DNA from: Bacteroidales bacterium
GTDB taxonomy: Bacteria; Bacteroidota; Bacteroidia; Bacteroidales; BM520
Length of the DNA: 52,556 nucleotides
NCBI GenBank assembly: GCA_016285515.1
Contig: JAEEQW010000004.1
Span: 133,673 to 186,228 of the forward strand
Reading direction: 5' to 3'
The position numbers and the translations under genes are program-made. This document shows positions 49,556 through 52,556 of this stretch, one piece after another; positions within the stretch are counted from its first letter, which is position 1; each line of letters opens with the position of its first letter. The notes beneath the pieces were generated by a model. It saw nothing but the letters and a program-made list of their open reading frames with translations. It ran no database searches and was not told where the DNA came from.

Positions 49556-49817
49556 AACTATTACGCGATCGGTATCTATTATCAATTCCGTTCGCAAAAC
49601 GTCCCCTCGGAACCACTTACTTAGCATTCTTCTTAGGGACAAAAGCGAGTAGTATTCCTACTATTCATCTTCTTAGAAAAAAAGGAGTAATTATGTACAA
49701 CTTTAGGTTAACTTTTCGGATCAAATTAGGCCAAATAATGACTTATTTGAACACAAAATAGGCTATTAGTTAACCTAATAGCCTATTTAAATGTTTGATA
49801 ATCAGATAGTTATCTAA
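49556..49817. other. Non-coding stretch with the DUF2795 terminator copy
   Basis: No gene is seen. 49688-49841 is the resident copy of the repeat described at 47766. The hairpin AGGCTATTAG/CTAATAGCCT (49760-49784) with TATTTTGT beyond it on the minus strand should terminate the DUF2795 transcript. Confidence 0.6.
49760..49784 (-). terminator. Terminator hairpin of the DUF2795 gene
   Basis: A perfect 10-bp stem, AGGCTATTAG/CTAATAGCCT, with loop TTAAC, 34 bp after the stop codon. A U-rich stretch follows on the minus strand. The covarying copy is at 47837-47861. Confidence 0.7.
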
Positions 49818-50039
49818 TCAATATTCATCCTCGTGGAAGAAGAAATCATCTTTTGTCGGATAGTCAGGCCATATATCTTCAATGCTTTCATATACATCGC
49901 CTTCATCTTCTATCTCCTTCAGATTGTCAATAACCTCTATTGGAGCTCCCATGCGCACAGCATAGTCAATCAGCTCATCCTTAGTACAAGGCCAGGGAGC
50001 ATCTTCCAATTTCGATGCCAATTCCAATGTCCAATACAT
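49818..50039 (-). CDS. DUF2795-like small protein
   Basis: 73 aa, acidic. LEDAPWPCTKDELIDYAVRM, then APIEVIDNLKEIEDEG, YESIEDIWPDYPTKDDF and the tail FFHEDEY, match the small DUF2795-type proteins of Bacteroidota that often sit near nucleotide or envelope genes. No enzyme motif is present and the function is unknown. It lies 39 bp after the SRPBCC gene and may be its operon partner. Its last codons and terminator are copied at 47766-47916. Confidence 0.8.
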   Translation of the reverse strand: MYWTLELASKLEDAPWPCTKDELIDYAVRMGAPIEVIDNLKEIEDEGDVYESIEDIWPDYPTKDDFFFHEDEY

Positions 50040-50078
50040 AATAATAAAAAATAATTAGTTGTTTTACATTATTTTACA

Positions 50079-50480
50079 TCATTTTATCCTTTCCAAGTTG
50101 TCTGCCATCATGTCAATTAAATTCTGAAATGGTCTTGACAGCATTGTTCCTGTCAAGCCATTGACATCTGCATCAATAAAAATCTTGATTTCCGTTGAAT
50201 TCACATCAAGGCTTTTTATGTCGAAACCAAATCTTATATCCAATGGTTTCTGATCGTGTGTGTTGTAAACTATACGTCTCCAAGGGATTTTCTCCATAAT
50301 GTCCAATGTAAAGTCAGGTATTCCCTTGGCAGAAATAGTACAGGAAGTCTCAGTACACTCAAATTTCTCAATTCTTTCTTCTGGGATCAATCCTCTGAAA
50401 TTGTTGAAATCTGAAAATTTGTCATAAATGACATCTGCCGGACGTGACACTGTCACTGATTTACTTTCAAAATGTTTCAT
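50079..50480 (-). CDS. SRPBCC-fold (START-like) protein
   Basis: 133 aa from the ATG at 50480, 2 bp after the pyrE stop. ESKSVTVSRPADVIYDKFSD with FNNFRGLIPEERIEKFECTE and the C-terminal helix TMLSRPFQNLIDMMADNLER form the SRPBCC/polyketide-cyclase-like helix-grip pattern, a cavity fold that binds lipids or small hydrophobic ligands. The ligand is unknown. The close spacing suggests it is co-transcribed with pyrE. Confidence 0.85.
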   Translation of the reverse strand: MKHFESKSVTVSRPADVIYDKFSDFNNFRGLIPEERIEKFECTETSCTISAKGIPDFTLDIMEKIPWRRIVYNTHDQKPLDIRFGFDIKSLDVNSTEIKIFIDADVNGLTGTMLSRPFQNLIDMMADNLERIK

Positions 50481-50482
50481 AA

Positions 50483-51130
50483 TTAGCATTCTTTCCACCA
50501 TGAAGCCGGGTCTTTCTTCCATTCCTTCAGGGTTTCCATTTCATTTTCCATTATATAATTCGTTTTTGCAGCTGTTGATATTGTTATATCATAGTCTGTC
50601 AACGTTGTCAGTTCACAATCCTCTGATTTGAAATTACTTATCGAGACAGGAAGGCCATACGTGTATATGGCAACCATTCCCAAAACCTTCGACTGTACCT
50701 CTCTTAAGGCTCTAACCGCATCAAGACTGCTCTGACCTGTTGAAATCAAATCTTCTATTACAACAACTTTCTTGCCAATCTCTAAATTTCCTTCAATTTT
50801 ATTCTGTAATCCATGATCCTTTTTTGAAGAACGGACATAGACATACGGCAGCTGCAATTCCTGGGCAACCAACATTCCAACCGCAATAGCCCCAGTTGCC
50901 ACACCTGCTATGACTTCCACATCAGGGTATTTTTCACGGATTATTTTCACCATGCTCTTGGATATAAATGTTCTGACTTCAGGGTACGATAGTGTCTTTC
51001 TGTTATCACAATAAATAGGGCTTTTAATACCTGATGCCCATGTGAAAGGATGTGAAACATTTAACTTAACCGCCTTTATATCAAGCAGATATTTAGCAAC
51101 ATCGGTTGCCGTCTCATTATTGAAAATCAT
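50483..51130 (-). CDS. pyrE: Orotate phosphoribosyltransferase
   Basis: 215 aa from the ATG at 51130. HPFTWASGIKSPIYCDNRKT binds orotate and phosphate, and KVVVIEDLISTGQSSLDAVR is the PRPP-binding motif. VIAGVATGAIAVGML and SSKKDHG (the flexible catalytic loop) are present. It makes OMP in the pyrimidine pathway. The frame is open to 51277 but TACTTTTG at 51163-51156 lies before 51130, so the shorter start is preferred. The SRPBCC gene follows 2 bp later. Confidence 0.96.
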   Translation of the reverse strand: MIFNNETATDVAKYLLDIKAVKLNVSHPFTWASGIKSPIYCDNRKTLSYPEVRTFISKSMVKIIREKYPDVEVIAGVATGAIAVGMLVAQELQLPYVYVRSSKKDHGLQNKIEGNLEIGKKVVVIEDLISTGQSSLDAVRALREVQSKVLGMVAIYTYGLPVSISNFKSEDCELTTLTDYDITISTAAKTNYIMENEMETLKEWKKDPASWWKEC

Positions 51131-51155
51131 TTTTCCGGTTTCTTTAAATTTTTTG

Positions 51156-51163
51156 CAAAAGTA
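51156..51163 (-). promoter_or_regulatory. -7 box of pyrE
   Basis: TACTTTTG on the minus strand, 25 nt before the pyrE ATG. Confidence 0.55.
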
Positions 51164-51209
51164 AAAGATTTTTGGTATTATCCAAGAAGTAGCAGAAAAA
51201 TTCTGACCA

Positions 51210-51866
51210 TTATCTGAAGCCGTTGTCATCAAGCACTCTGCATGCTCCCAGATATCGTTTTTTGTAATATTTTTCACCAGAATTTGATATCATGACACCT
51301 TTCAGGCTTGCATGAATAAACTCAAATTGGTCGGTTTCCTCATAATAATTAATCACAATGCCGACATGTCCTATGCGTTTGCTTATCCTGCGGCCGCTAA
51401 AAAAAACGAGGTCTCCTTTTTTCAATTCGGATATGGTGTTTATCTCGGTTCCAACGGAATACTGTATAATTGAGGAATGAGGCAGATTTATGCCAAAAAA
51501 GGCAAACACATACATTGTAAAACCTGAGCAGTCAAATTCATCAGGGCCGACAGCTCCATAAACATACGGTGTATTCAAATAGAAACATGCAGTATCGATA
51601 ATGCTGTCAGCGGTTGTTTTAGAATATCTGTATGATTCCAATAAATTTGGAAAACGGAATGTTGACAATGAATAATAACGCGCGAAATCAAAATTATATG
51701 CAGAGTCATTAGCCGTTTTAATGGCATCAATTGAAAAAGTGCTGTCTGCCTCAGTGGTGGCAATATAAGTATCAGCAATATTAGAAGTTGGGAAACATGC
51801 TGAGACAACAAATATCATCACTACGAAGATGTTGATTATATAATTATAATGCGTCTTTTGTTTCAT
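51210..51866 (-). CDS. NlpC/P60 cell-wall hydrolase
   Basis: 218 aa. An N-terminal hydrophobic signal or anchor (about 8-25) and a linker precede the C40 peptidase domain: TPYVYGAVGPDEFDCSGFTM (catalytic Cys), GDLVFFSGRRISKRIGHVGI (His) and FEFIHASLKGVM (second His). It should cleave peptide stems of peptidoglycan, usually the D-Glu-mDAP bond. It is the last gene before the rRNA operon end and is transcribed in the same direction as pyrE. Confidence 0.93.
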   Translation of the reverse strand: MKQKTHYNYIINIFVVMIFVVSACFPTSNIADTYIATTEADSTFSIDAIKTANDSAYNFDFARYYSLSTFRFPNLLESYRYSKTTADSIIDTACFYLNTPYVYGAVGPDEFDCSGFTMYVFAFFGINLPHSSIIQYSVGTEINTISELKKGDLVFFSGRRISKRIGHVGIVINYYEETDQFEFIHASLKGVMISNSGEKYYKKRYLGACRVLDDNGFR

Positions 51867-51931
51867 GTAATAATATTAACGATATAGAGACGTAATGTAT
51901 TGTATATGTCGTCTGCATCATTCTAATAACA

Positions 51932-51960
51932 AAAAAGCCCGTCGGAATGACGGGCTTTTG
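51932..51960 (-). terminator. Rho-independent terminator of the rRNA operon
   Basis: A stem GCCCGTC/GACGGGC with a GGAAT-like loop, preceded and followed by runs that read as T6 on the minus strand. It lies just past the 5S 3' end. Confidence 0.9.
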
Positions 51961-51967
51961 TATAAAA

Positions 51968-52077
<110 letters not shown>

Positions 52078-52149
52078 GTTTTTTCCTGTCCTACTACGGA
52101 CAGGTGACATTTTATGAAAGATAATATATGCTCCTCATCGCACCGCCTC

Positions 52150-52556
<407 letters not shown>

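Overview
The window looks like a chromosomal segment of a Bacteroidota species, most likely Bacteroidales. The evidence is the many promoters with the Bacteroidota -7 box TAnnTTTG (several with a TTTG-like -33 element 18-21 nt upstream), a long SecA (1106 aa) with a C-terminal zinc motif, many lipoproteins, and gene families typical of gut Bacteroidales (radical SAM/lipoprotein pair, DUF2795, MptD-like S component, WG repeats). AT-rich housekeeping stretches alternate with GC-richer accessory blocks.

Layout. 1-1067: two tandem paralogous secreted proteins, one cut by the window edge. 1064-7884: DedA, MscS channel, and secA-pyrH-frr. 8060-10542: a GC-rich SGNH/MBOAT acyl-transfer pair. 10756-20619: a complete type I restriction-modification island transcribed leftwards (hsdM, two YhcG/DUF1016 nucleases, hsdS, a four-helix-bundle gene, hsdR, a YgjP-like peptidase). 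AT-rich repeats sit at five of its junctions. 20697-28641: two divergent copies of one segment. Both ends are shared (promoter plus lipoprotein signal at one end, small gene plus protease-like gene at the other) but the middles differ (gpx-phzF in one, DUF362 in the other); a porin-like protein, a rhodanese, an ECF S component and a HEAT gene lie between them. 28782-35384: DIP1984 protein, radical SAM enzyme with a two-repeat Cys lipoprotein, transglutaminase, M28 peptidase and WG-repeat protein. 35817-43151: a tightly packed, uncharacterised seven-gene run of lipoproteins and zinc proteins, headed by a rod-like RNA candidate and a membrane Ser/Thr kinase. 43232-50039: an accessory zone with AbiE, MNT/HEPN and ATPase remnants, a hydrolase and a lipoprotein. 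50079-51866: SRPBCC protein, pyrE and an NlpC/P60 hydrolase. 51932-52556: terminator, 5S rRNA and the 3' part of 23S rRNA, all on the minus strand.

Most notable. (i) The radical SAM enzyme and its lipoprotein carry two copies of a Cys-x-Tyr-Gly-x-Pro-Glu motif, a likely modification system. (ii) Both DUF1016 nuclease genes contain arrays of small palindromes whose arms covary. (iii) In at least four places an extra copy of a gene's 3' end lies on the far side of one or a few cargo genes. (iv) A rod-like RNA of about 177 nt, 6S-like in architecture, has its own promoter and terminator. (v) The seven-gene run next to the kinase includes a protein with fifteen CxxC motifs.

No CRISPR array, insertion sequence, integrase or tRNA gene was recognised. 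All functions are assigned from sequence motifs by eye.
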